Part shown: positions 16,507 to 24,334 of the stretch, piece after piece
How the letters are laid out: the number at the start of each line of letters is the position of its first letter
How positions within the stretch are numbered: position 1 is the first letter of the stretch
Assembly (NCBI GenBank): GCA_052139695.1
Contig: JBKQWF010000310.1
Span: 1-64,000 of the forward strand
DNA: 64,000 nucleotides
Direction: 5' to 3'
Source of the DNA: PLGF01 sp052139695
Lineage (GTDB): Bacteria; Verrucomicrobiota; Verrucomicrobiia; Limisphaerales; Palsa-1400
The notes under the pieces: model-generated
Told to the model about the DNA's origin: nothing
Seen by the model: only the letters and a program-made list of their open reading frames with translations
Databases searched by the model: none
Made by a program: the position numbers and the translations under genes

Positions 16507-19500
16507 ATGCAACCATTGTCGATCATCATGGCGGGGGTAATGTGGTTGATGACCGTCTGCGCCGCGCAAGCGCAGTCCCGCGATATTGTGACCTTGCGTC
16601 AATTGAAGAGCCTGACGGCGGAACAAGCGGCGGAAGGCCTGGCTATCCGAGTGAAGGGTGTGGTCGTCTGTTATGATGCGGGGTGGCATCAGCTTTATAT
16701 CACGGATGAAGGAGAAACCCTGTACTTCAACGCCGATGACTACAGTGTGCGGCCCAAAAAGGGGCAGATGGTTGAGATCACCGGGATCACACGAGGCACG
16801 AACGTCTTTGAGAACCGGAAACTGACGATCATCGGGGAACGGGCGCTGCCGGAGGCAAAGCCGCTGCAGTTAGGCGATCTGGCGCTGGAGCACGGCCAAT
16901 GGGTCGAAATCCGGGGCAAAGTTTTATCAGCGGAAACGAGCCGAGGCCGATTGTCGCTGTTGCTCTACGACAAAGGGCAGGATTGCCTGGTTTATGTTTT
17001 GGGCGCACCGCCCACAAGTGATTTCGAGCAGTGGCTGAACTGCCGGGTGGAGGCGCGCGGAATCAATGCCAGCCGGGCAAGCCGCGCGGTGTTGGAGTCT
17101 GGCATGATTTTCGTCCCAGGCCCCGACGAAATCAAGGTTCTGGAGCGGGCAACGGCAACGTCCGAGATTCCTGTGGCTTCGATCGGAAGCCTGCTCAACC
17201 GCGAGCTGGGTTCATGGACCAACCAATGGGTGCATATCAACGGATTGGTTGTTTCGTATCAACCGGGCCAGTCCTTAATTGTCAAAGACCCGACGGGGGT
17301 GATTCAAGCACAGGTGATTCAATTGACAGAAATACGCGGAGACGAGCGGGTGGACGTGTGGGGGTTTTTGGAGGCAGGAAAAGATGAGACGATTCTCAAC
17401 CATGCGTATTTTGAAGTAACGCAACCGTTGCCAGAGCAGGCGAATTCCTCGCCACCGCAAGCGTTGTCGCAGGTGGCGCGTTTGCCGGCGGTGCTGACAG
17501 AAGTTTCGCAGATTTTGAAGCTGAGGTCCGGGGAAGCGGCGCAGCGGATAGCCGTGCGATTAAGGGGGGTGATCACCTTTGCGGATTGCGAATGGCGGAA
17601 CGGGTTCTTACAGGATCACGGTGACGCCATTTATGTGGATTTGGATCCGACGTGGAAGCAGGTGCGGTCGGGGCAATGGGTGGAATTGACAGGGCAAACG
17701 AGTCCGGGCGGATTTGCGCCGGAAGTTGTCGGTTCGGGCATCGAATTGCTGGGGGCGACCAATCTTCCGGCGCCGGCGCGAGTGGATCTGGAGGACTTGG
17801 CAAACGGACATTTTGATTCTCATTGGGTTGAAATGGAGGGGGTGGTGCAACGGGTTGATGAATTGTCGGGCCATGCGAGTTTGACCTTGATGACGCCCAA
17901 AGGGCGGTTTAGAGCGGTGATTCCGGGGTTTGAGAGCGAGCCTGTTCCAACGGCCCTCATTGACGCGCTGGTGCGCGTGCGGGGGGCATGCACGTCCGAG
18001 TTGAACGCGCGCCGGCAGTTGAGCGGCATCACGCTGCATGTGCCGAGCTTGCAGCAGATCAAGATACTGGAACCGGCGCCGGGTGATCCGTTCGCCATCG
18101 CGACCACGCACATTGATGCCGTGGCGACATTTGATCCGAACCGGTTTGCCGGGCGGCGGGTGAAAGTTCAGGGAGTCGTCACGCTTCGGCTGACCGGGCA
18201 AGGGTTTATTATGCAAGACGCGACGGGGGGTATCCGGGTGCTGACGCGACGAACCAATGAATTGAGACTGGGTGATTTGGTTGAGGCGATTGGGTTTCCG
18301 GCGATTGGCAATTTCTCGCCGTATTTGGATGAAGCGGCATTCCGCGTCTTGGGAGCGGCGCCGGTTCCAGCCGCCAAGCCGGTCACGGCTGAACAGATTC
18401 TATTGCATGGAACCAATGACAGTCAGATTGTGACGATTGGGGCGCGACTGTTGCAGGATGTGCCGCGGTCGGCCAACCCGCAACTGGTGTTGCAGGATGG
18501 CCCGATTATTTTCACGGCGCACCTGGAAACGCAGAGCCGGCGAGAAGAGGTGCCCAATTTGGAATCCGGGAGCCAGTTGCGGTTGACCGGGGTATGTTCC
18601 ATTCAAGGCGGGCAAGGGCACGAGCCGCAGGCTTTCGGATTGCTGCTGAGGGAACCCGGCGATGTCCGGTTATTGCGAGCGCCGCCCTATTGGACGGCGG
18701 AACGGTCGTTTGCGCTGGCCGGAGGCATGATGCTGGCGGTTTCCGCTGCCCTGGGATGGGTGGCGTTGTTGCGCCGGCAAGTCAGCAGCCAAACAAAGCT
18801 GATCCGGCAAAAATTAGAGGATGAGGCAGCGTTGGAAAAGAGGTACCGGGAGCTGTTCGAAAATGCGACAGATATGCTTTACACCCATGACCGCGACGGA
18901 CGCATGACGTCCGTCAACCAGACTGGAGAGCGAGTGTTGGGTCGGAGCCGCGATGATTTGATCGGATGCAACATTCTTGACTTTGTGACTGCGGACCAAC
19001 GGGCCTCGGCGCAGCAGTGGCTGAACCGGTTGGTCCAAGGGACGGGGACAACGGACACGGAGTGGGATGTGGCAGCGGCGTCCGGGGAACGGATTAAACT
19101 GGAAATCAGCGCGAGGCTGATCAGGCAGGATGGCCAGGAGGTGGAAGTGGAGGGGATCGCGCGCGACATCACGGAGCGGAAACGGCTGGAGCGGGAGATT
19201 TTGGAGATCAGCAACCGCGAGCAAAGGCGCATTGGGCGGGACCTGCATGACGGCGTTTGCCAGCAATTGGCGGGGATCGCGTTTTTGACATCCACCTTGG
19301 CGGAGGAATTGGCGGAGGAAGGCGTGCGATCGTCGAGCCAGGCAGAAAAGATCAGCGGAATGATCAATGAAGTGATCGACCAGACAAGAGGCGTGGTGAG
19401 GGGATTGTTTCCCGTGCGCCTGGAGGAAAAAGGATTGGTGGCGGCGCTGGAGGAGCTGGCGGCCAACGCGGGCGAGGCATTCAAAATCCGCTGTGGTTTC

Positions 19501-19884
19501 AGCATGGAGGGGCCGGCGTTGACGGTGGAGAATGAAGTGGCGCTGCATTTGCATTACATCGCGCTGGAGGCGGTGGCCAATGCGGCCAAGCACAGCGGGA
19601 CGGCGAGCGTGGAGATAGCGCTGCAGCCCGCCGGAGAGCGGTGGCTGCTGACGATCCGGGATTACGGATGCGGTTTTGCGCCGCCGGGGCCGAATCACGA
19701 CGGGATGGGGTTGAGGATTTTACGCTATCGGGCCAGGGTGATTGGGGCGACTTTGAACTTGCAGAGCCAGCCAGGTTCCGGCACGACAGTGACATGTCAG
19801 TTTCTTCCCGCGCTGAGCGAGGCGCCGCGGGGAAGTGCTTTGCGGCAGAACCGGGAAGAAACTAAAGAAGTTAAGCCTGCTTAA
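16507..19884 (+). CDS. Large membrane sensor histidine kinase (NarL/HisKA_3 type)
   Basis: 1125 aa. After an N-terminal signal or anchor (residues 1-22) comes a ~700-residue sensor region made of several similar OB-fold-like beta units, each with V-(R/K/N)-G-V-V followed by a glycine-rich strand (near residues 50, 245, 350, 445 and 560). A membrane helix at ~733-755 (LAGGMMLAVSAALGWVALL) is followed by a PAS domain (~780-895). The dimerisation/phosphoacceptor domain carries H914 in RIGRDLHDGVCQQLAG, then a HATPase_c domain with DYGCGF and GMGLRIL. It should autophosphorylate H914 and signal to the response regulator encoded 21 bp downstream. The ligand is unknown. Confidence 0.9.
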   Translation: MQPLSIIMAGVMWLMTVCAAQAQSRDIVTLRQLKSLTAEQAAEGLAIRVKGVVVCYDAGWHQLYITDEGETLYFNADDYSVRPKKGQMVEITGITRGTNVFENRKLTIIGERALPEAKPLQLGDLALEHGQWVEIRGKVLSAETSRGRLSLLLYDKGQDCLVYVLGAPPTSDFEQWLNCRVEARGINASRASRAVLESGMIFVPGPDEIKVLERATATSEIPVASIGSLLNRELGSWTNQWVHINGLVVSYQPGQSLIVKDPTGVIQAQVIQLTEIRGDERVDVWGFLEAGKDETILNHAYFEVTQPLPEQANSSPPQALSQVARLPAVLTEVSQILKLRSGEAAQRIAVRLRGVITFADCEWRNGFLQDHGDAIYVDLDPTWKQVRSGQWVELTGQTSPGGFAPEVVGSGIELLGATNLPAPARVDLEDLANGHFDSHWVEMEGVVQRVDELSGHASLTLMTPKGRFRAVIPGFESEPVPTALIDALVRVRGACTSELNARRQLSGITLHVPSLQQIKILEPAPGDPFAIATTHIDAVATFDPNRFAGRRVKVQGVVTLRLTGQGFIMQDATGGIRVLTRRTNELRLGDLVEAIGFPAIGNFSPYLDEAAFRVLGAAPVPAAKPVTAEQILLHGTNDSQIVTIGARLLQDVPRSANPQLVLQDGPIIFTAHLETQSRREEVPNLESGSQLRLTGVCSIQGGQGHEPQAFGLLLREPGDVRLLRAPPYWTAERSFALAGGMMLAVSAALGWVALLRRQVSSQTKLIRQKLEDEAALEKRYRELFENATDMLYTHDRDGRMTSVNQTGERVLGRSRDDLIGCNILDFVTADQRASAQQWLNRLVQGTGTTDTEWDVAAASGERIKLEISARLIRQDGQEVEVEGIARDITERKRLEREILEISNREQRRIGRDLHDGVCQQLAGIAFLTSTLAEELAEEGVRSSSQAEKISGMINEVIDQTRGVVRGLFPVRLEEKGLVAALEELAANAGEAFKIRCGFSMEGPALTVENEVALHLHYIALEAVANAAKHSGTASVEIALQPAGERWLLTIRDYGCGFAPPGPNHDGMGLRILRYRARVIGATLNLQSQPGSGTTVTCQFLPALSEAPRGSALRQNREETKEVKPA

Positions 19885-19905
19885 CGGCGCGGTTGCGCGA
19901 CAGCT

Positions 19906-20574
19906 ATGGGAAAAGCTCCCGAGAAGAAACGAATCTTGATTGTGGATGACCACCCGTTGTTTTGTGAGGGATTGCAACGGGTCATTGACCGTCATCCGGA
20001 GTTGATGGTCTGCGGCCAGGCGGCAGATGCGGTATCGGCGATGGGAGCGGTGGCTGAATTGCGGCCTGACATGGTGTTGGTTGATATATCGCTGGAAAAG
20101 ACCAACGGCCTCGATTTGATCAAGAGCCTCAAAAGCAACTACGAGGAACTGCCGATTCTGGTGATTTCCATGCACGAGGAAGCGCTCTATGCCGAACGGG
20201 CGATTCGAGCGGGCGCGCAGGGATACATCATGAAGAACCAGCCGATCAAAATTGTCCGGGATGCCATTCTCAAGGTGTTCGCCGGCGACATCTTCCTGAG
20301 CGAAAAAATGTCCACATCGGTGCTGGCTCGACTGTTGCTGGGGAAAAAGGATGACCAGCCGGTTTCGCCGGTGGAACTGCTCAGCGACCGGGAACTGGAG
20401 GTTTTCCAGATGCTGGGGGAAGGGAAGCCATCGCGGCAAATCGCCCAGGACTTGAACTTAACCATTCCAACCATTCACTCCTTCCGAAACCGCATCAAAG
20501 AGAAGTTGCAGATTCGAAACTCGACCGAACTGACGCTGCACGCGATGCAATGGGTGCGTGAACGGACGCAGTGA
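19906..20574 (+). CDS. LuxR/NarL-family response regulator
   Basis: 222 aa. The receiver domain has acidic residues D14-D15 (ILIVDDHPLF), phosphoacceptor D60 (VLVDISL) and a conserved Lys in IMKNQPIK. The C-terminal LuxR-type helix-turn-helix (~160-215) contains LSDRELEVFQMLGEGKPSRQ and TIHSFRNRIKEKL. It is the probable partner of the upstream kinase and a DNA-binding transcription regulator. Its target may include neighbouring genes; no binding site can be assigned. Confidence 0.93.
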   Translation: MGKAPEKKRILIVDDHPLFCEGLQRVIDRHPELMVCGQAADAVSAMGAVAELRPDMVLVDISLEKTNGLDLIKSLKSNYEELPILVISMHEEALYAERAIRAGAQGYIMKNQPIKIVRDAILKVFAGDIFLSEKMSTSVLARLLLGKKDDQPVSPVELLSDRELEVFQMLGEGKPSRQIAQDLNLTIPTIHSFRNRIKEKLQIRNSTELTLHAMQWVRERTQ

Positions 20575-20601
20575 CGGCGGCGCGGGAAGTTTTAGGAGAG
20601 C

Positions 20602-20618
20602 GTTTTGTCTGACAAAAC
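20602..20618. promoter_or_regulatory. Palindrome upstream of the small lipoprotein gene
   Basis: GTTTTGTC-T-GACAAAAC is a perfect 8-bp inverted repeat around one base, 24 bp upstream of a predicted -35 box. It could be an operator for the following gene or a weak stem at the end of the regulator gene. No T-run supports termination. Confidence 0.35.
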
Positions 20619-20641
20619 TAAAAACTATTTTGGTGGCAATA

Positions 20642-20670
20642 TTGAGCTTCTTAAATCGTATCGGTACAAT
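20642..20670 (+). promoter_or_regulatory. Sigma-70-like promoter
   Basis: TTGAGC (20642-20647) and TACAAT (20665-20670) are separated by exactly 17 bp. The ATG of the lipoprotein gene at 20695 lies 24 bp after the -10 box, leaving a short leader. Both boxes match the consensus at five of six positions. Confidence 0.6.
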
Positions 20671-20694
20671 GAAGAGAACGAATATCAGTAAACT

Positions 20695-21072
20695 ATGAAA
20701 AATAGAAATGTGTTGCTCGGGGTCTTGGCTTTAACTTTAACAGGCTGCGTCGTGGATGTTCGCGGCCCGGTCCTGCCGCCGCCCCCGGTGGTCAGTATCG
20801 AGGCGCCGGGAGTCGTAGTGGCCACGCCTGTGGTCGCGGTGGGAGTGCCTGACGCGTATGTTTGGGACGGATACGAGTACGTAGGATTCGTCGGCGGACA
20901 ATATATGTACTTGGGACCTGGAGGCGCATGGCTGGTGTGTGATTCGGTCCGCCTGGGCCGGTTCCATGGCTATGAGAGAATCCATCCAGATTGGCGGGGC
21001 CATGCCGTGCGAAACGCAGGGCGCGACGCGCGGGGCCATGCCGCTCCCCGGCATGGGGAAGAAAGACGCTGA
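20695..21072 (+). CDS. Small lipoprotein of unknown function
   Basis: A 125-aa protein with a lipoprotein signal ending in LTGC (Cys18). It then has a Pro/Val-rich segment (PVLPPPPVVSIEAPGVVVAT) and a Tyr/Gly-rich region (DAYVWDGYEYVGFVGGQYMY). The C-terminal part is His/Arg/Gly-rich. Similar YXWDGYE(Y/F)VG proteins occur as single genes in many Gram-negative bacteria with unknown roles in the envelope. It has its own promoter. Confidence 0.75.
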   Translation: MKNRNVLLGVLALTLTGCVVDVRGPVLPPPPVVSIEAPGVVVATPVVAVGVPDAYVWDGYEYVGFVGGQYMYLGPGGAWLVCDSVRLGRFHGYERIHPDWRGHAVRNAGRDARGHAAPRHGEERR

Positions 21073-21120
21073 ATGGCTTTGGCTTGAATGGTTTTCCGGA
21101 AGCTGGGCTACGATTGAGGT

Positions 21121-23208
21121 GTGAATCCTGATTTGCGTACTCTGCTTCGCGCGGGGGTAATCTGCTCATTCGTCCTCTTGACCCAGGGCGCTTTTGCGCA
21201 AGCCGCCTACGAAGTCAAACCTGCTCATCCGCGGTTGCTCGTGGATGATCTGCCCGTCGTCGCCGCGCGATGCCAGGGCCCGTTGCGCGAGGATTATCTA
21301 TTGGTCAAGGACCGGGCCGACGCCGCGGTGCGCCAGGGAAAAATCGATTCCATCGAAAACCCGTGGTCCACGGCGGAAGACCTGATGAATTGCGCATTGG
21401 CTTATTTGATCGAGCGGCAACTGGGCCATGATTGCCGGCGATATGCCGATCTGATCATCAAGGAATTTGGCGATGGCCGGATCATTTCCGATCCGCAAGG
21501 CAGCCACTTCGGTTACTTCGCGCTGGCCTATGATTGGATTTATGACGCGTTCACGCCGGAGCAGCGGATTCTTTACGGCGACGCTCTTGGGACGTGGCTG
21601 CGCTTCTTTACCGACAAGCCCGAAATCCTGCTCAAGTGGGGCCATTGGGAATACAACCAGACGTGGGGACCTGCCCATCTGAACATCATGAACAGCCGCG
21701 ATTCGCTCACGCAGAAATTGCTCATCGCGCTGGCCATTTCCCGTAGCGGAAGCAAATTCGAGGGGGACGCGCGCAGCTTTTTGGATTCCTGGAACAAGCG
21801 GGTCCCGGCCGAGTGCGTTCCGGCGTTCAACCGGATGGGCGGCGTCTGGTCTGAATCTTACGGGCACGGTGATTACGGGCCAGTGACCGTTATTCCCTAC
21901 GCCTTCCGGGCCTGGCGCACGGCGACGGGAGTCGATTTGTTGCAAAGCGTCAAGCCTTGGGGCTATCCCGTCGAGGAACCGCGCTGGGTGGCTTACACAA
22001 TGATGCCGCACGACGAGCGGACGGCGTGGATCGATGACGGCAACGGCTCCAAACCCAGCGCCTTCGCGCGCGCCGCGCCCATGTTGGGCGACAGCCTCTC
22101 CCAATGGTTCTCCGATCATGGTCGCGAATGGCTTCACGAACGCTGGCAGCGCGTTGCCTGTTACGATCCGTCCATCGCGCCGGCGCCGCCGTCGCGGCTT
22201 CCGCTCGGTTATCTCTTTCCAGGCGCGGGCCACGTGTACATGCGCGGCGCGTGGAACGATCCCAACGCGACCTGGGCATTCTTCGGCTGCGGCCCGCAAT
22301 TCGCCGGCCATTCGCGCGACGACGAAGGCCATTTTCTAATTTACAAGCGCGGCGCCCTCATTTCCCGCCAGGGCGGCCAGGGCCACAATGACAACGATTA
22401 CTATTCCGGCGGCTCGATCATTTTCAACATCGTGACCATTTTCGATCCGCGGGAAAAGTTCCGGCGCGACAAAGCCAACGAAAACGACGGCGGCCTGTTG
22501 CGCCATGTTTATGAGAGTGACGGCTTGCCGCGTGAACGCGGGCGAATCATGGCCTTCGAGAGCAATTCCAACTACACCTACGCTGCCGCGGACATCACGC
22601 AAGGTTACAACGCGCACAAGGCGCGCGAAGTGACGCGGCAGTTTCTTTACCTGCGCGGCGAACGGGAATTCTTCGTGGTATTCGACCGCGTTGCGGCGAC
22701 GGAGCCGGATTTTCGCCGTCACTTTTTCCTGCACGTCCCAACGGAGCCGAAGCGGGACGAGAATTTGTTGACATGGGTCAGCCTGCCCGAGAGCGACGGC
22801 GACAGCGAGGTTTTGTCGCGCGGCCGTTCGCGCATGTTTATGAGCGCGCTGCTGCCGCAAAACGCGGAGATTGTGATACGCGGCGGCCCCGGCCAGGAAG
22901 CCTGGGGTCATCCGCTCGAAAAAACCGCCCAATACAATCACACTAGCGAAGGCCGCCTCAAACCGCCGATCTGCCCGTGGCGAATCGAAGTTGGCGACCT
23001 CTCGACCGGTGCCCGGACTCTTTTCCTCCACGTCTTCGAAATCGCCGACGAATCCGCCCAAAAGCCGGCCGAAGTTCGTCTGCTTCCCCCTGCCGGCGTC
23101 GAGATCGGCGGCAAATGGAAAGTGCGTTTTAATGCGGACGGTCCCGTCGGAGGATCGTTGGACGACAGATCTTTTGCGACGGCAATTGACACTGCCTCGC
23201 AGTATTGA
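21121..23208 (+). CDS. Secreted heparinase II/III-family (polysaccharide lyase-like) protein
   Basis: 695 aa from a GTG start, chosen because it gives a signal peptide (LRAGVICSFVLLTQGAFAQA). An alpha/alpha-toroid-like helical domain (~30-330: YFALAYDWIYDAF, WGPAHLNIMNSRDSL, MGGVWSESYGHGDYG) is followed by a beta-sandwich domain of the heparinase II/III type (~390-690: AGHSRDDEGHFLIYKRG, GGQGHNDNDYYSGG). The His/Tyr-rich motifs fit catalytic and metal sites of polysaccharide lyases. The substrate is probably an acidic polysaccharide, but cannot be told. It converges with the metV-like gene, leaving only 11 bp. Confidence 0.8.
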   Translation: MNPDLRTLLRAGVICSFVLLTQGAFAQAAYEVKPAHPRLLVDDLPVVAARCQGPLREDYLLVKDRADAAVRQGKIDSIENPWSTAEDLMNCALAYLIERQLGHDCRRYADLIIKEFGDGRIISDPQGSHFGYFALAYDWIYDAFTPEQRILYGDALGTWLRFFTDKPEILLKWGHWEYNQTWGPAHLNIMNSRDSLTQKLLIALAISRSGSKFEGDARSFLDSWNKRVPAECVPAFNRMGGVWSESYGHGDYGPVTVIPYAFRAWRTATGVDLLQSVKPWGYPVEEPRWVAYTMMPHDERTAWIDDGNGSKPSAFARAAPMLGDSLSQWFSDHGREWLHERWQRVACYDPSIAPAPPSRLPLGYLFPGAGHVYMRGAWNDPNATWAFFGCGPQFAGHSRDDEGHFLIYKRGALISRQGGQGHNDNDYYSGGSIIFNIVTIFDPREKFRRDKANENDGGLLRHVYESDGLPRERGRIMAFESNSNYTYAAADITQGYNAHKAREVTRQFLYLRGEREFFVVFDRVAATEPDFRRHFFLHVPTEPKRDENLLTWVSLPESDGDSEVLSRGRSRMFMSALLPQNAEIVIRGGPGQEAWGHPLEKTAQYNHTSEGRLKPPICPWRIEVGDLSTGARTLFLHVFEIADESAQKPAEVRLLPPAGVEIGGKWKVRFNADGPVGGSLDDRSFATAIDTASQY

Positions 23209-23219
23209 TTGGATTTCTC

Positions 23220-23888
23220 TTACACCCGGTGATCCTCGCGGATGATGGTGCGGCAGCCGCCAGACTGGCTGGAACGCCAGTTCTTGGGCGGTTTCGTCTT
23301 CTTGAGTTGGTCCAATTGACCGATTTCCTTGAGGCGCGAGTAGATGAGTTGCCAGGCACAAGGGCGGGCGGGGTCCACTTCGCAGCGGTCCTCGCGCGAA
23401 CCGCTGCACGGGCCATTGAGCATGTGTTTGGCACAGCGGGTAACCGGGCAAATGCCGCCGTAGAGATGGAGCACACAGGCGCCGCAGGCACCGCATTTTT
23501 CCGCCCAGACGCCGCGTTCCTCGAGGATGCCGATGAAGGCGGTGTCCAGACCGGCATAGACCGGTTTGCCACTGTAACGCTCAGCCAGGGCTTGAACGCC
23601 GGCGCCGCAACCCAGGGACAAAACGGCGTCGTGGTTCTTGATGGCATCGGCGGCTTGCTCGAGGAAGACGTTGTCGCACTGGCGTTCGATGGTTGCTTCA
23701 TCGACTTCGAGGGAAAGGCCTTTGAGTTTTGCCGCCATGCGCAGGGCGGAGGCGATGATGCTGACTTCGCGTTGTCCGCCCGCCAGGCAGACGGTGACGC
23801 AGGTGCCACAACCGAGCAAGAGCAGCTTGCGGTGCTTTTCGACTATGGCCAGCAGGTCAGGGATGTTCTTTCTTTGGGCAACGATCAT
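23220..23888 (-). CDS. metV: MetV-like protein (methylenetetrahydrofolate reductase C-terminal family)
   Basis: A 222-aa cysteine-rich protein of the MTHFR_C type, the MetV partner of MetF in acetogens. It carries LGCGTCVTVCLAGG, LSLGCGAGVQ, CGACGACVLHLYGGICPVTRC and GPCSGS. MetV links MetF to the Hdr/ferredoxin electron chain and carries metal or Fe-S sites. It is the last gene of the ten-gene operon and overlaps mvhD by 4 bp (ATGA). No terminator is visible before the convergent neighbour. Confidence 0.85.
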   Translation of the reverse strand: MIVAQRKNIPDLLAIVEKHRKLLLLGCGTCVTVCLAGGQREVSIIASALRMAAKLKGLSLEVDEATIERQCDNVFLEQAADAIKNHDAVLSLGCGAGVQALAERYSGKPVYAGLDTAFIGILEERGVWAEKCGACGACVLHLYGGICPVTRCAKHMLNGPCSGSREDRCEVDPARPCAWQLIYSRLKEIGQLDQLKKTKPPKNWRSSQSGGCRTIIREDHRV

Positions 23889-24331
23889 AAGCGACTCTCC
23901 GGTTTGGGCGAATCATGGGGTTTGATGGGGTTCGGACCCAGTTTGCGAATGGTCTGGACCATATCGTTAATCGTATCCGCCAGGGGCCGAGCCATGGCCG
24001 CGGAAATATTGACCATGCGAATGCGGTCCTTTTCCAGGCCGATTTCCAGCAGCAGGTCCCGGGTATAATTGACCCGGCGTTTGGCGCAAAGATTGCCTTC
24101 GACAAAATGGCAGCCGCCTTCGAGGCAACCGGCAACCAGCACGCCGTCCGCGCCATATTCCAAGGCCTTCATGAAGTACTCGGTTTCCAACCGCCCCGTG
24201 CAGGGAGTGCGGATAATGCGCACATTGGGCGGATACTGGATGCGCATCGAGCCGGCCAGGTCAGCGGAGGAATAGGCGCAATAGTGGCAGCAAAAGGCGA
24301 CAATCTTGGGTTGAAAGGCTTCGGCTTGCAT
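23885..24331 (-). CDS. mvhD: MvhD-type [2Fe-2S] iron-sulfur subunit
   Basis: 148 aa, the usual size for MvhD/FrhD-like proteins that pass electrons to HdrA. The cysteine pattern is present: CCHYCAY near the N-terminus, TPCTGR, and AGCLEGGCHF. In HdrABC-MvhD complexes this subunit connects HdrA with an electron-donor module. It starts 3 bp after the hdrA stop and overlaps metV by 4 bp. Confidence 0.9.
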   Translation of the reverse strand: MQAEAFQPKIVAFCCHYCAYSSADLAGSMRIQYPPNVRIIRTPCTGRLETEYFMKALEYGADGVLVAGCLEGGCHFVEGNLCAKRRVNYTRDLLLEIGLEKDRIRMVNISAAMARPLADTINDMVQTIRKLGPNPIKPHDSPKPESRL

Positions 24332-24334
24332 GGT

